Source of the DNA: Candidatus Scotarchaeum otlingeri
GTDB taxonomy: Archaea; Thermoproteota; Nitrososphaeria; Geothermarchaeales; JDFR-13
NCBI GenBank assembly: GCA_002011075.2
Contig: MTMA02000006.1
Span: 855,261 to 919,260, forward strand
Direction: 5' to 3'
DNA length: 64,000 nt
The notes below the pieces were generated by a model. The model was not told where the DNA came from, made no database searches, and saw only the letters and a list, made by a program, of their open reading frames with translations. Below are positions 1 to 9,561 of the stretch, in pieces (positions within the stretch are counted from its first letter, which is position 1; each line of letters opens with the position of its first letter). Position numbers and translations under genes: made by a program.

Positions 1-425
1 GCATCTTTCTTATTTATCATAGCGAGTTTCATAGCGGTTTCTATTGCCCACCCCCCGCCCTGGGTATTAAGAACAACTCTATCTAGGGGAAAAATCTCCC
101 TCAATTTATTAATTAGCTTTAGTCTTGGAATAGTAGGCCATGAATATCTAACGTGATTTAATAATGAGGCTTGAAAAGAGGCTGCAAATATCACATCAGG
201 TTGACAATAGCCTACGTTTAATGTCCATGCCTGTGCTGTACAATCAATGTATTCTTTGCCATTAACATCTCTAACTACCGCTCCCCCCGGAGTGCCCTCT
301 AAAAAGATGATGTCTTCAAAGGTCGTTAGAGATGTAGATTCAGCCTCTCTAACCTCCCCCTCCGTTATCTCGGATAGAAGCCGGGATATCTCTTCCTCGG
401 AGAATAGATGGGGCCGTATCTCCAT
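1..425 (-). CDS. Class III (PLP) aminotransferase, N-terminal part, cut by window edge
   Basis: Translating the minus strand from the ATG at 425 gives 141 uninterrupted codons running off the left edge. Residues 43-60 (EGTPGGAVVRDVNGKEYI) and the following stretch with a conserved GY are the usual N-terminal signature of class III aminotransferases (4-aminobutyrate/acetylornithine/GSA type). Residues 121-134 hold a glycine-rich TQGGGWAIETAMKLA-like segment, the position of the family's SG(S/T)EANE cofactor-phosphate loop. The usual Ser/Asn there are replaced by glycines, so the exact subfamily is unclear. The PLP lysine lies outside the window. It is divergent from the MFS gene at 556, and the 130 bases between them should hold both promoters. 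Substrate cannot be told. Confidence 0.75.
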   Translation of the reverse strand, partial: MEIRPHLFSEEEISRLLSEITEGEVREAESTSLTTFEDIIFLEGTPGGAVVRDVNGKEYIDCTAQAWTLNVGYCQPDVIFAASFQASLLNHVRYSWPTIPRLKLINKLREIFPLDRVVLNTQGGGWAIETAMKLAMINKKD

Positions 426-555
426 AATAACCACTTCAAATAGTAGTTAGCTTCGTATCGTATTTTATTGTTTCCAAGAATCATGTCTCAAATCCATAAG
501 GGACATAATATTCTATATATCCCCTGAATATTTAGAATTCTGTAATTATAATTTA

Positions 556-1749
556 TTGATAAATCTCGAATTAGGGGTATATAAAGAGTTGAGTAGATTA
601 GAGACAAATCCATATAAGATAATAATCTATTTCGGCCTTGTTAGTCTATTTGGAGATATAATATATGAATCTGCCAGGGGGGCTGCACCACCATTCCTAA
701 ATTATCTCGGTGCATCAGCTATAATAGTAGGATTAACATTTGGCTTGGGTGAGTTCCTAGGTTACGGATTAAGGCTTATAAGCGGTATTTTAGCTGATAT
801 AACAAAGGCGTACAGCAAATTCTATGTAGTAGGTTACCTATTTATTATCGTGATACCTTTCTTAGGCTTAGTTTCACATTGGCAATTGGCAGTAATCCTG
901 ATAATAGCCGAGAGGGTCGCTAAGGCGATAAGATCTCCAGCTAGGGATACATTGATTTCGATAGCAAGTAAGGATATAGGCGCTGGAAAAGCCTTTGGTT
1001 TACATGAGCTTCTGGATCAGATTGGCGCTGCAATCGGTCCGGGATTACTAACCCTTATCCTCCTATTTACCTCCAATAATTATAGGGTGGCTTTTACTTT
1101 CCTATTTTTGCCTTTTCTAGTTATGATGCTAATAATATTCAAGGTATATCATAGGGTCAGGGATATCTCTGTTTATAATGAAGAGGATGTGGCGCATAGT
1201 TCCACGCTCCAAAAGGGAATGCCTAAGAAATTCTGGCTGTATACATCAGCTATTATGATGAATGTGACTGGACTAATGCATATATCACTATTACTATATA
1301 AAACTTCCCTTATTTTACTTGCGTGGATGGTAGTATTAATATATCTATTTGTCCAGATTATCGATGCGGCTTCAGCGCCTATATCAGGATTATTCTATGA
1401 TAAATATGGAAGGCTAATTCTAGTTATCCCCTTCATTCTATCGGTATTACCCTCTATATTGGGGTTATACGGTGGGATTCAGGCATTATTGATAGGCAGT
1501 ATGATATTTGGATTGGTATATGGGATGCAGGAATCTATCTATAAGGCCGCTGTATCGGATATGGTGCCCATAAATTATCGTGGAACAGCATACGGCATAT
1601 TCAATGGAGTATATGGTTTTGGATTCTTGTTGAGTGGATTAATATATGGGTATTTTATAGAAAATGATTTATTAGTCGCTGGATTTATATATACCCTGTT
1701 GATGCAGATAATCGCTATACTACTTCTAATCTATAGCATCAGAAGATAG
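556..1749 (+). CDS. MFS transporter (12-TM type)
   Basis: A 397-residue very hydrophobic protein with about a dozen membrane segments. The loop YDKYGRL near residue 280 sits where MFS proteins carry the DxxGRR-like motif between TM8 and TM9, and the segment around residues 120-150 (RSPARDTLISIA...GKAFGLHELLDQIGAAIGP) is typical of the drug/metabolite MFS_1 group. The annotated start is a TTG. A second in-frame TTG at 589 follows an AGGGG motif by about 10 bases and would remove 11 residues, so the start is uncertain. It is divergent from the aminotransferase and convergent with the acyl-CoA dehydrogenase. Substrate unknown. Confidence 0.8.
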   Translation: MINLELGVYKELSRLETNPYKIIIYFGLVSLFGDIIYESARGAAPPFLNYLGASAIIVGLTFGLGEFLGYGLRLISGILADITKAYSKFYVVGYLFIIVIPFLGLVSHWQLAVILIIAERVAKAIRSPARDTLISIASKDIGAGKAFGLHELLDQIGAAIGPGLLTLILLFTSNNYRVAFTFLFLPFLVMMLIIFKVYHRVRDISVYNEEDVAHSSTLQKGMPKKFWLYTSAIMMNVTGLMHISLLLYKTSLILLAWMVVLIYLFVQIIDAASAPISGLFYDKYGRLILVIPFILSVLPSILGLYGGIQALLIGSMIFGLVYGMQESIYKAAVSDMVPINYRGTAYGIFNGVYGFGFLLSGLIYGYFIENDLLVAGFIYTLLMQIIAILLLIYSIRR

Positions 1750-1828
1750 ATGATTTTCAATAGAAAGTTATGATAAAAACTAAATCATACTCTCTATCTA
1801 GCCTGATGGCATCGATAACCTTCCTATA

Positions 1829-3073
1829 CTATCTATAGCTTCTAGGCATACCCAGGATATGTTGGGCAATGTAATTCAAGGCCATCTGCTGGGTAACAGG
1901 CGCTAATCGAAGAAGGTTTATTTCTCTCCACCATCTTTCAACATCAAATTCCTTAGCATATCCATAACCACCATATATTTGCATCGCCCAATACACCGCC
2001 TTTATCGCGTTCTCAACGGCTACTACTTTAGCCATATTAGTTGCATCTCCTACCTCTTTATACTGTCTAGCCATTCCAACTACTTCATTTAGATCTCTAG
2101 GGTTACTAGGAGGTCTATGGACCTTATCATATATCCACGCTGCCTTATGAACCATTAACTTAGCGCATTCGAGGGACGAATATGCCTCTGCCAATGGATG
2201 CTGTAGGGATTGGTAACTGCCAATCGGATCAGCAAATACCTTTCTCTCTTTAGAATATTCAACGGCTTTAGATATAGCTAATTTAGCTAGACCGACCGCA
2301 CCCGCTGAGAAACCCATCCTCTCTGGGTTAAGTATATCTAGCAAAACATACCATCCTCCATCGATGGGGCCGAGTATATCATCTTCGCTAAGCCTAAGAT
2401 TATCGATGCTGACTTCACATGTATGAGAGTAGTTTATACCATGCTTAGGAATAGGACTCCATTTGACAGATTTATTAGGCAACTCTACCAAGAATAGGGT
2501 TAGCCCCATAGTCTTTCTAGGCGTCTCATCATAAGGAATCGTCCTTGTTACTAGCACCATTAACTCAGCGCGATCTACACCGCTAATGAAAACCTTATTA
2601 CCGTTGATTATATATTCTCCATTTTTCTTTTCAGCATAGGTCTCTATTCTAAGGGTATTGGTTCCGGCGTTAGGCTCTGTAATAGCTGCACAGCCCTCAA
2701 TTTCACCACGGGATATTCTAGGCAAATATTTTTCTTTCTGCTCTCTTGTCCCATACCTAGCTATTGGAAGAGCTGCAAATATCCCGGTCAACATTAAATA
2801 CCATACCCCCGCCATACCCGTACCATATCGACAAAGATTCTCTATAGCGACTATCATCTCCTCCATCCCCATTCCCGCGCCGCCATATTCTTCCGGTATC
2901 AATGTGCCGACGAAACCAGCCTCGCTTACATCCCTCCAATATTCTTCAGCAAATTCATGTCTTTCATCTTTTTCACGCCAATATTCAGGTGGATATTTCT
3001 CAGCTATTCTTCTAGCTAAGTCTGCTATCAATCTTTGTTCATCAGAATACTCGAAATCCAACTTCGACACCAA
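1829..3073 (-). CDS. Acyl-CoA dehydrogenase family flavoprotein
   Basis: A full-length (414 residues) FAD-dependent acyl-CoA dehydrogenase, which oxidises acyl-CoA thioesters to 2,3-enoyl-CoA and passes electrons to an electron-transfer flavoprotein or similar acceptor. Visible motifs are PEEYGGAGMG (60-69), the flavin-contact segment AAITEPNAGTNT (129-140), NGNKVFISG (157-165) and GGYGYAKEFDVERWWR (368-383). The catalytic Glu expected near the C terminus (the YEGT position of short/medium-chain enzymes) is Pro392 here, but Glu251 in NPERMG occupies the alternative position used by isovaleryl-CoA dehydrogenase. This points to a branched-chain or otherwise atypical substrate. No ETF or other beta-oxidation gene lies beside it. 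Confidence 0.9.
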   Translation of the reverse strand: MVSKLDFEYSDEQRLIADLARRIAEKYPPEYWREKDERHEFAEEYWRDVSEAGFVGTLIPEEYGGAGMGMEEMIVAIENLCRYGTGMAGVWYLMLTGIFAALPIARYGTREQKEKYLPRISRGEIEGCAAITEPNAGTNTLRIETYAEKKNGEYIINGNKVFISGVDRAELMVLVTRTIPYDETPRKTMGLTLFLVELPNKSVKWSPIPKHGINYSHTCEVSIDNLRLSEDDILGPIDGGWYVLLDILNPERMGFSAGAVGLAKLAISKAVEYSKERKVFADPIGSYQSLQHPLAEAYSSLECAKLMVHKAAWIYDKVHRPPSNPRDLNEVVGMARQYKEVGDATNMAKVVAVENAIKAVYWAMQIYGGYGYAKEFDVERWWREINLLRLAPVTQQMALNYIAQHILGMPRSYR

Positions 3074-3165
3074 GAAATAATTATTTGTATCATAATAAAT
3101 TTATGAGCCATTAATACTCATTATATAGAATTATATCATTCATAAATGGTATACTGATTACCTGA

Positions 3166-4140
3166 CTACTGATGTAGAAAACATGCTACATAATGACCTT
3201 CCTCTATCCTTCTTAGTGTCGGCTCTTCTTCCGAACATATATTCATTTTAAAGGGACATCTAGGGTGGAACCTGCATCCGGGAGGAATGTCTATACCGGA
3301 GGGAATCTCGCCTGATAGAGACAATTTTTTCTCTCTCCGGGGATATGGCACCGGAATTGCGCTTATTAGGGCTTGAGTATATGGATGGAGCGGTTTCTTA
3401 AATATAGAATAAACATCCCCTAACTCAACTATCTTTGCAAGATACATAACAGCTATCCTATCAGAAATATATTTCGATACCGCCAGGTCATGGGTAATAA
3501 ATAAATATGAGAGGTGGAGGTCATGTTTAAACCTTAACATAAGGTCGAGGATGGAGGCTCTAAGTGAAACATCTATCATTGAAACAGGCTCATCAGCCAC
3601 TACAAATTTTGGGTTGGTGATCATAGCCCTTGCTATAGCGACCCTTTGACGTTGTCCTCCGCTCAAGCTCCTTGGATATAATCCATAGAAATGCTCTGAT
3701 GGAGTTAGACCGACCTTTTCAAGCATATTGAGAACCATTTTATATGCTTCTTGATCAGATGCTATATTATGAATAATCAATGGATCTTTAATGGATTCCC
3801 CTATCTTCATCCTAGGGTTTAAAGAGGCATATGGATCTTGATATATAATCTGCATATGTCTACGTAATCTTCTTAATTCCTCGCCTTTCAAATATGTAAT
3901 ATCTCTACCATCGAATATTATTCTACCATCTGTGGGGTCAATCAGCCTTAGAACAAGTTTACCGAGTGTAGTTTTTCCAGAACCCGATTCTCCCACTAAT
4001 GAGAGTATCTCTCCCTTCCTGACGTCTATGGATACTCCATCAATAGCCTTTACATACTTCATTTCTCTAGTAAATAGCCTCTCGATGAAACTCTTAGTTA
4101 CAGGAAAATATTTTTTCAGGTCTTTTGTTTCTAGTATCAT
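3166..4140 (-). CDS. Oligopeptide-type ABC transporter ATPase (OppF/DppF-like)
   Basis: A 324-residue ATP-binding subunit. Walker A is GESGSGKTT (50-58), the ABC signature is LSGGQRQR (159-166) and Walker B is VVADEP (180-185). The C-terminal extension with CRFHPRCP and further cysteines is characteristic of the Opp/Dpp subfamily. It powers import of peptides or, in many archaea, oligosaccharides by the PepT-family transporters. It is the last gene of a five-gene operon read leftwards from about 8749; only 2 bases separate it from the preceding ATPase gene. Confidence 0.93.
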   Translation of the reverse strand: MILETKDLKKYFPVTKSFIERLFTREMKYVKAIDGVSIDVRKGEILSLVGESGSGKTTLGKLVLRLIDPTDGRIIFDGRDITYLKGEELRRLRRHMQIIYQDPYASLNPRMKIGESIKDPLIIHNIASDQEAYKMVLNMLEKVGLTPSEHFYGLYPRSLSGGQRQRVAIARAMITNPKFVVADEPVSMIDVSLRASILDLMLRFKHDLHLSYLFITHDLAVSKYISDRIAVMYLAKIVELGDVYSIFKKPLHPYTQALISAIPVPYPRREKKLSLSGEIPSGIDIPPGCRFHPRCPFKMNICSEEEPTLRRIEEGHYVACFLHQ

Positions 4141-4142
4141 CG

Positions 4143-5093
4143 TTATCCCTCGCTATACAGCCAGCATTTAACATGCTTTCCATCGACAACTAATGTAGGT
4201 GGTTTATCCTTCCTGCATATATCCATAGCTCTTGGGCATCTAGGGTGGAACATACATCCCATCGGTGGGTTAAGTAGGTCAGGTGGGTCTCCAGGGATAA
4301 ATTTAAGGGTTTTGTCGTCAAGCTCTATATTCGGAACCGCTTTAAGCAGCTCCTGAGTATATGGATTCAATGGTTCCCTGATAATCTCATCAGATGGAGA
4401 GAACTCCATTAATTCCCCTCCATACATCACACCTACTTTGTCAGATATCTCTAGAATCAATGAAATGTCATGACTTATAATTAATAATGACATTCCTATT
4501 TTGCTCCTAAGCTCTTTAAACAACTCTACAATTTGGTCTTGTACAATTACATCTAATGCTGTTGTAGGTTCATCGGCTATCACCAATTTGGGGTCGAGTG
4601 CTATTGCCATTGCTATCATTATCCTCTGCCTCATACCACCACTCAGTTGATGTGGATAATCGTTGAATCTATCTGCCTTTATACCTACAGCCTCCAATAA
4701 CTTCACGGCTTTTTCCCTAGCCTCCTCCTTACCTATATTTTCATGGGCAACTATCGTCTCTAGAAGCTGATCCCCCACCCTCATAAGCGGGTCTAGGCTA
4801 GTCATAGGGTCCTGTAGCACCATGGATATGTCTTTCCCTCTAATCCTATTTATTTCATCTTCACTCAAACCGAGTAGATCAACTCCATTTAATAATATTC
4901 TTCCTGACTTTATGATACCTGGAGGTGGAACTAAACGTAGAATAGCATATCCTAAGGTGCTTTTGCCGCTTCCAGATTCTCCCACGAGTCCGACGATCTC
5001 GGAATCCATTATACTTAGGGATACGTCATTTACTGCCCGTATCCTCCCCCTCCTCGTCATATAGTCCACAGTTAGATTCCTAATTTCTAGCAT
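4143..5093 (-). CDS. Oligopeptide-type ABC transporter ATPase (OppD/DppD-like)
   Basis: A 316-residue ATPase with Walker A GESGSGKST (38-46), Q-loop VLQDPMTSLDP (92-102), signature LSGGMRQR (150-157) and Walker B VIADEP (171-176), then an Opp/Dpp-type C terminus containing CMFHPRCP. The LSGGMRQR form marks the OppD partner, while the neighbour at 3166 has the OppF-type LSGGQRQR. The two should form the heterodimeric motor of one importer. It starts one base after the end of the upstream permease gene, so the genes are probably translationally coupled. Confidence 0.93.
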   Translation of the reverse strand: MLEIRNLTVDYMTRRGRIRAVNDVSLSIMDSEIVGLVGESGSGKSTLGYAILRLVPPPGIIKSGRILLNGVDLLGLSEDEINRIRGKDISMVLQDPMTSLDPLMRVGDQLLETIVAHENIGKEEAREKAVKLLEAVGIKADRFNDYPHQLSGGMRQRIMIAMAIALDPKLVIADEPTTALDVIVQDQIVELFKELRSKIGMSLLIISHDISLILEISDKVGVMYGGELMEFSPSDEIIREPLNPYTQELLKAVPNIELDDKTLKFIPGDPPDLLNPPMGCMFHPRCPRAMDICRKDKPPTLVVDGKHVKCWLYSEG

Positions 5094-5094
5094 C

Positions 5095-5955
5095 CTATAT
5101 CTCCTCCTTACCTAGTATCGTATTTAAGCCTTCACCCAATAAGCCGAAGCCCAATGCAAGTAGGAAAATAGCTATACCAGGGAAGGTTACGGGCCACCAG
5201 TATCCAGATAAGAAATATCTTTGACCATTTTTCAGGTCAAATCCCCAATCTGGTGTCGGCGATGCAACGCTTAATCCTAAGAAACTAAGTCCTGCCTCCG
5301 TCAATACAGCATCCGCTACATTGAGTGAAAAAACTACAGTGATGATGAAAAGTGTATTAGGAAGGATATATTTCAGCATTATCCTTCTATCCTTCGCTCC
5401 TATAGCTCTCGCTGCTTCTACAAAGATGGTTTCTCTCAATGATAATACGTGGCCCCTAATCATCCTAAAGTATGTCGGTATATATACAACTGCCAGAGAT
5501 ATAGAGGTGTTATATATTCCGGGGCCTAATACGGCTGCCACGGCAATAGCAAGAATTAAGCCAGGGAAAGCATATATACTATCCATAATCAAGGATAGAA
5601 GTCTATCCAGCTTACCACCGATATAACCCGATATCAACCCAAGCGGAATGCCAACCGACATAGATAAAACTGTTGAGATTAATATTACTATCATTATAGT
5701 ACGTGTACCATATATTAGCCTACTAAGGACATCCCTTCCTATAGAATCTGTACCTAATAAATACTGGGTAGAGGGCGGTGAAACAGGGGGACCGACTCTC
5801 TGAATAGGGTCGTAGGGAGCTATGAACTCTGCAAATAAAGCTAGTATTACGGCTGTTATGACTATCATTAGGCCTACTATAACCATATAACCATCTATCC
5901 CCGCATCCCTGATCTTCCGCCAAAACTCTCGTGGAATAAGGTCTGTTGTCCTCAT
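5095..5955 (-). CDS. ABC transporter permease (DppC/OppC-like)
   Basis: A 286-residue inner-membrane permease. The N terminus has one membrane segment followed by the PYDPIQR...GTDSIGRDVLSRLIYGTR region typical of DppC. The core holds five more hydrophobic segments and the EAA-loop EAARAIGAKDRRIMLKYILP that contacts the ATPase. The C terminus has the usual LGLGLLGEGLN-like end. It pairs with the DppB-type gene immediately upstream, 8 bases away. Substrate is not visible from the permease. Confidence 0.92.
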   Translation of the reverse strand: MRTTDLIPREFWRKIRDAGIDGYMVIVGLMIVITAVILALFAEFIAPYDPIQRVGPPVSPPSTQYLLGTDSIGRDVLSRLIYGTRTIMIVILISTVLSMSVGIPLGLISGYIGGKLDRLLSLIMDSIYAFPGLILAIAVAAVLGPGIYNTSISLAVVYIPTYFRMIRGHVLSLRETIFVEAARAIGAKDRRIMLKYILPNTLFIITVVFSLNVADAVLTEAGLSFLGLSVASPTPDWGFDLKNGQRYFLSGYWWPVTFPGIAIFLLALGFGLLGEGLNTILGKEEI

Positions 5956-5963
5956 AGTATCAC

Positions 5964-6977
5964 CTAATACCTTATTCGTGGGTCGATATAGGCGTAGATT
6001 ATATCAACCAATAGACTGATTAATGCTACAAACAAAGCATAGAATACGATGGTGCCTTGAACAGTCGTAAAATCTCTATACTGGATGCGCTCCATGAGAA
6101 ATGTACCCATACCAGGCCATGAAAATGTGGTCTCTGTAAGAACGGCTCCTGCCAGCAATAATGCAAATTGTAATCCCATCATAGTTAATATAGGTATCAA
6201 GGCATTCTTTAGAGAATGCCTAAATAATATAATTCTATTTGGTAGTCCCCTCGCTTTACAAGCCCTTATAAAATCTTGGGATAATACTTCTAGTAAGCTT
6301 GATCTCACGAGCCTAGTGTAGACTCCGGACAATACGAGACCTAATGTAAAGGAAGGTAATATCAAATATCTTACCGCGCTTATAAATGCCGGGAAATTAA
6401 GTGTTAATAATGAATCAATAGTGTATAACCCAGTTATCTGACGAGGCAGAAGGGTGGGATCTATCCTGCCTCCCACGGGCAGTATTCTTAGATATACTCC
6501 AAATACATATTGGAATATCATGCCAATTAGAGGGATAAATAGTGTATAGACGAATATACTATATATCCTCATAGTTGCATCTATTTTTCCATAGGGCTTT
6601 ACGCCTGCTATCATTCCTGTCAATAAGCCGAGTAAAATACTTACAATGAAGCCTCCTATTGTCAACTCAATTGTAGCCGGGAATCTATTCATAATCTCGT
6701 TGATAACAGGTCTTCTACCCCATATCATCGACCGTCCCAAATCTCCCCTCAGCAGATTATATATGTACTCGAAATATTGTTGCCATAAGGGTTTATTCAA
6801 ACCAAGTTGCTCCATCAAACTCTTGATTGTTTCTTCAGAGGCCTTCATACCAATAAGGGCCAAGACAGGGTTACCCGGTAAAATTCGCATAATGACAAAT
6901 ACAAATGTTAATAAAATAAGTACCATGGGGATTGTAAGTAATGCTCGGGTGGCTATATAAGCCTTTATCGAGACCAC
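5964..6977 (-). CDS. ABC transporter permease (DppB/OppB-like)
   Basis: A 337-residue permease with the DppB hallmark N terminus (one membrane segment, then RILPGNPV and a 'LGLNKPLWQQYFEYI' type periplasmic segment followed by GDLGRS). The EAA-like loop is RACKARGLPNRIILFRHSLKNA. The start is a GTG. It lies between the substrate-binding protein gene and the dppC-like gene and forms the second half of the transport channel. Confidence 0.92.
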   Translation of the reverse strand: MVSIKAYIATRALLTIPMVLILLTFVFVIMRILPGNPVLALIGMKASEETIKSLMEQLGLNKPLWQQYFEYIYNLLRGDLGRSMIWGRRPVINEIMNRFPATIELTIGGFIVSILLGLLTGMIAGVKPYGKIDATMRIYSIFVYTLFIPLIGMIFQYVFGVYLRILPVGGRIDPTLLPRQITGLYTIDSLLTLNFPAFISAVRYLILPSFTLGLVLSGVYTRLVRSSLLEVLSQDFIRACKARGLPNRIILFRHSLKNALIPILTMMGLQFALLLAGAVLTETTFSWPGMGTFLMERIQYRDFTTVQGTIVFYALFVALISLLVDIIYAYIDPRIRY

Positions 6978-7021
6978 ATTTCATCAGCCTCATAAAAAAA
7001 GAGGAGGGTAAAAATAAAAAA

Positions 7022-8749
7022 TTAGTTGATTCTCCTTTTTAGAACGCTTGCCTTGGCAACGGATGTAGCTATAAATATTTGTGCAGTCGCAATCACCAAG
7101 AAAATATTTGTCATCAATGATACATTCACTGGATTAACATTTTCAAGCTCCTTATATATTAGCCAGTATCTAAGCAGCATCATCTGATCAAGCACGACTC
7201 CCTTGACATTCTTATTTGTAGCGATATATAACTTACCTTGGAATATAGGTACAATAGGCGCATCCTCGGCTAACTTCTGCTGCACTTGTTGATATAAAGC
7301 TTCACGGGTTGCCTGATCTGTAGCTACTTGTGCTTCATCCAGCCAATTATCCATTTCTGTGTCACTATATGGATTACCAAGCCATCTATTGGAGCCTGTG
7401 TGAAGGAATGGATATAGATAGTTATCGGGGTCTAGATAATCTGGATACCACCCATAAAGGGTAATCATTAGCTGACCCTTTCTTGTGTACTCTAGATATG
7501 TACTCCATTCTGCCGATTTTACCGTTACCTCGACTAGGCCCGTGGCTTCCCATGCAGCTTTAACTAGGGCCGCAACATCAGCTTCTGTGGTACCATAGTG
7601 GGCGGGTGTATACCATAGCTCGACCTTCAATTTATTATCCTCAGAATAGCCTGCCTGCCTCAATAGGTCCCTAGCCAATTCTAGATTGGCATCTCCATAC
7701 GCATCCTTAAATGCATCTATATGAGACCACATGCCATTGGGTACTAGACTATACAATGGCTCCACGGTGCCGAAGAATACCGTCTCTGCTATAGCACCTC
7801 TATCTACCGCAGCTGCCAAGGCTTGCCGTACCAATGGATTATCCATCGGCGGTATATTAGTATTAAATACTATGTATCTAATATATGCACCGGCGGCTTC
7901 AATTACATTTATATCCTCCCTATTTTGGAGGCTCTGTATATCTGTAGGATCTAATGTTCTCCACGCTATATCTATTTCCCCGCTCTCTAGAGCCAATCTC
8001 AATGCAGTTGAATCGCTATAAAACTTTACTATTATCCTTGGAGTCTTAGGTGGATCTCCATAATAATTCTCGTTTGCCTCGAGAACTAGTTGCTGGTCCC
8101 TAACCCATGTAGTAATTTTATAGTGACCTACACTTCCCGCTGTATTATCTGGAGTTATCTCGTCAAATGGATATGCGTCTGGATTAACGGGGAAGTAGGT
8201 AGGCACAGCTAATACAGCTGGATAGAATGAGACAGGATTAAATAGAGTTATTTTTAGAGTATAATCGTCTATTACTTCCGTGCTCTCTACAAAGTCTAAA
8301 ACGAACCATGAGGGATCTCCCTCTATATTTGCAACTCTATCTATAGAGTACTTCAGGATTTCAGCTGTAAGAGGTGTTCCGTCTGCAAACTTGACATCCT
8401 GCCTTAGTTTGAGGATATATACCTTCCCCCCCTCCTGAATCTCATAACTTTCGATTATACCGGGCTTAAGTTCAATTGTGCCGGGTTCATATACGAATGG
8501 TCCTTCACCTATATTTGTAAGGACTTCCCATGTAAAGAAGTCGTAGGCATTTGCTGGGTCTAGATCTGAAACTCTATCTGTAGTACCTATTATTATGGTA
8601 TCGGCATAGACCGGTCCTGTCGGTGGTTGTTCGGTGGGCGGTTTTTCCCCGGGTCTCAGTAGAAACATAGCAGTCCCTAGAACAATAATTACAAGAACAG
8701 CAACAGCTATAATCATAGTATTTCTGGATACTCCTCTTCTTACTGCCAT
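7022..8749 (-). CDS. Extracellular solute-binding protein, family 5 (peptide/oligosaccharide ABC importer)
   Basis: This binding protein captures the substrate for the transporter encoded downstream. The reading frame is open from 8809, but the ATG at 8749 follows GGTGAG by 4-5 bases and gives MAVRRGVSRN, so that start is preferred (575 residues). A single membrane segment near residues 11-30 is followed by a Pro/Thr-rich linker (EKPPTEQPPTG), as in archaeal membrane-anchored binding proteins. The body matches SBP_bac_5: an N-terminal ADTIIIGTTDRVSDLDPANA strand and central 'LVRQALAAAVDRGAI'. A second hydrophobic segment sits at the C terminus, before VLKRRIN. The linker style fits both sugar- and peptide-binding members. 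Confidence 0.9.
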   Translation of the reverse strand: MAVRRGVSRNTMIIAVAVLVIIVLGTAMFLLRPGEKPPTEQPPTGPVYADTIIIGTTDRVSDLDPANAYDFFTWEVLTNIGEGPFVYEPGTIELKPGIIESYEIQEGGKVYILKLRQDVKFADGTPLTAEILKYSIDRVANIEGDPSWFVLDFVESTEVIDDYTLKITLFNPVSFYPAVLAVPTYFPVNPDAYPFDEITPDNTAGSVGHYKITTWVRDQQLVLEANENYYGDPPKTPRIIVKFYSDSTALRLALESGEIDIAWRTLDPTDIQSLQNREDINVIEAAGAYIRYIVFNTNIPPMDNPLVRQALAAAVDRGAIAETVFFGTVEPLYSLVPNGMWSHIDAFKDAYGDANLELARDLLRQAGYSEDNKLKVELWYTPAHYGTTEADVAALVKAAWEATGLVEVTVKSAEWSTYLEYTRKGQLMITLYGWYPDYLDPDNYLYPFLHTGSNRWLGNPYSDTEMDNWLDEAQVATDQATREALYQQVQQKLAEDAPIVPIFQGKLYIATNKNVKGVVLDQMMLLRYWLIYKELENVNPVNVSLMTNIFLVIATAQIFIATSVAKASVLKRRIN

Positions 8750-8916
8750 TTTTCTCACCATATTAATATATGAATATATACAAACTTTTATAAAAAGGCT
8801 ATTATCCATAGGCCCAATTAACCCCTAAAATATTAGATGTAACCTTAATCTAGACCCAAAAATGGGTTATAAAGAACTCGTATTGCGAATTCTCCAATAA
8901 CAAATTCACAGTTCTA

Positions 8917-9507
8917 TTATCTGATAATTTCTACATTATCTGATGATACAGCTACCTTAACGAGAGACTTTACTTTATAGCCTGTTTCAGCCTCAACCCT
9001 CTTAGCTCCATTCTTATCGACTCTTTCAATAACAACGATTATATCAATTATCTTACAACCCATGCTTTCTAGTGCCTTAATCGCGCCAGTTATGGTTGAA
9101 CCGTTAGCAATTATAGAATCCACAATCAATATTCTAGACTCAGCTATCTCAGGATCAAGATATAAAGCTTCAGCCATTTCTCCCCGAATTATCGGAACCA
9201 TATTTCCTGTATAGTCCTTTTTCTTAGCTAATACTACTGGGACATCTAACTCTAATGAGAGAGCTGTGGCTATATGGATTCCCATCGCCTCAAAGGTCAA
9301 GATGTAATCTATATCAAAATCATCTATATTGGATAGTATTAGACGAGTTATACTTCGAAGAATATCTGGAGAAATGCTTGATAACCCGGTTGATATTGGA
9401 TTAATAATATAATTATAAAGTTTTCCTCTATACCTAATTATACTTATCCGAGAATCGCTGACTGTTCTTGTTATCAATTCCAAATCATTTTTTAGATTAA
9501 TAGACAT
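8917..9507 (-). CDS. Phosphoribosyltransferase (purine salvage type, APRT/HPRT-like)
   Basis: A 196-residue type I phosphoribosyltransferase, which transfers ribose-5-phosphate from PRPP to a base. The PRPP-binding motif is ILIVDSIIANGSTITGA, a variant of the usual hydrophobic-DD(V/T)xxTGGT: the second acidic residue is Ser and the TGGT loop is NGST. The sequence 'LTFEAMGIHIATALSLELDVPVVLAKKK' matches the archaeal hypoxanthine/adenine enzymes. It is divergent from the SDR gene at 9562. A regulatory purine-operon-like PRT is an alternative reading because the PRPP loop is altered. Confidence 0.8.
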   Translation of the reverse strand: MSINLKNDLELITRTVSDSRISIIRYRGKLYNYIINPISTGLSSISPDILRSITRLILSNIDDFDIDYILTFEAMGIHIATALSLELDVPVVLAKKKDYTGNMVPIIRGEMAEALYLDPEIAESRILIVDSIIANGSTITGAIKALESMGCKIIDIIVVIERVDKNGAKRVEAETGYKVKSLVKVAVSSDNVEIIR

Positions 9508-9561
9508 TTTGATTCAAAAATTGAATTATTAAACTAATTTAATAATTATATTTATAAGTAG

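Noticed and set aside
247-450. Plus-strand ORF of 67 residues at the left edge
   Set aside because: It overlaps, on the opposite strand, a continuous aminotransferase reading frame with clear family motifs, so it is a shadow.
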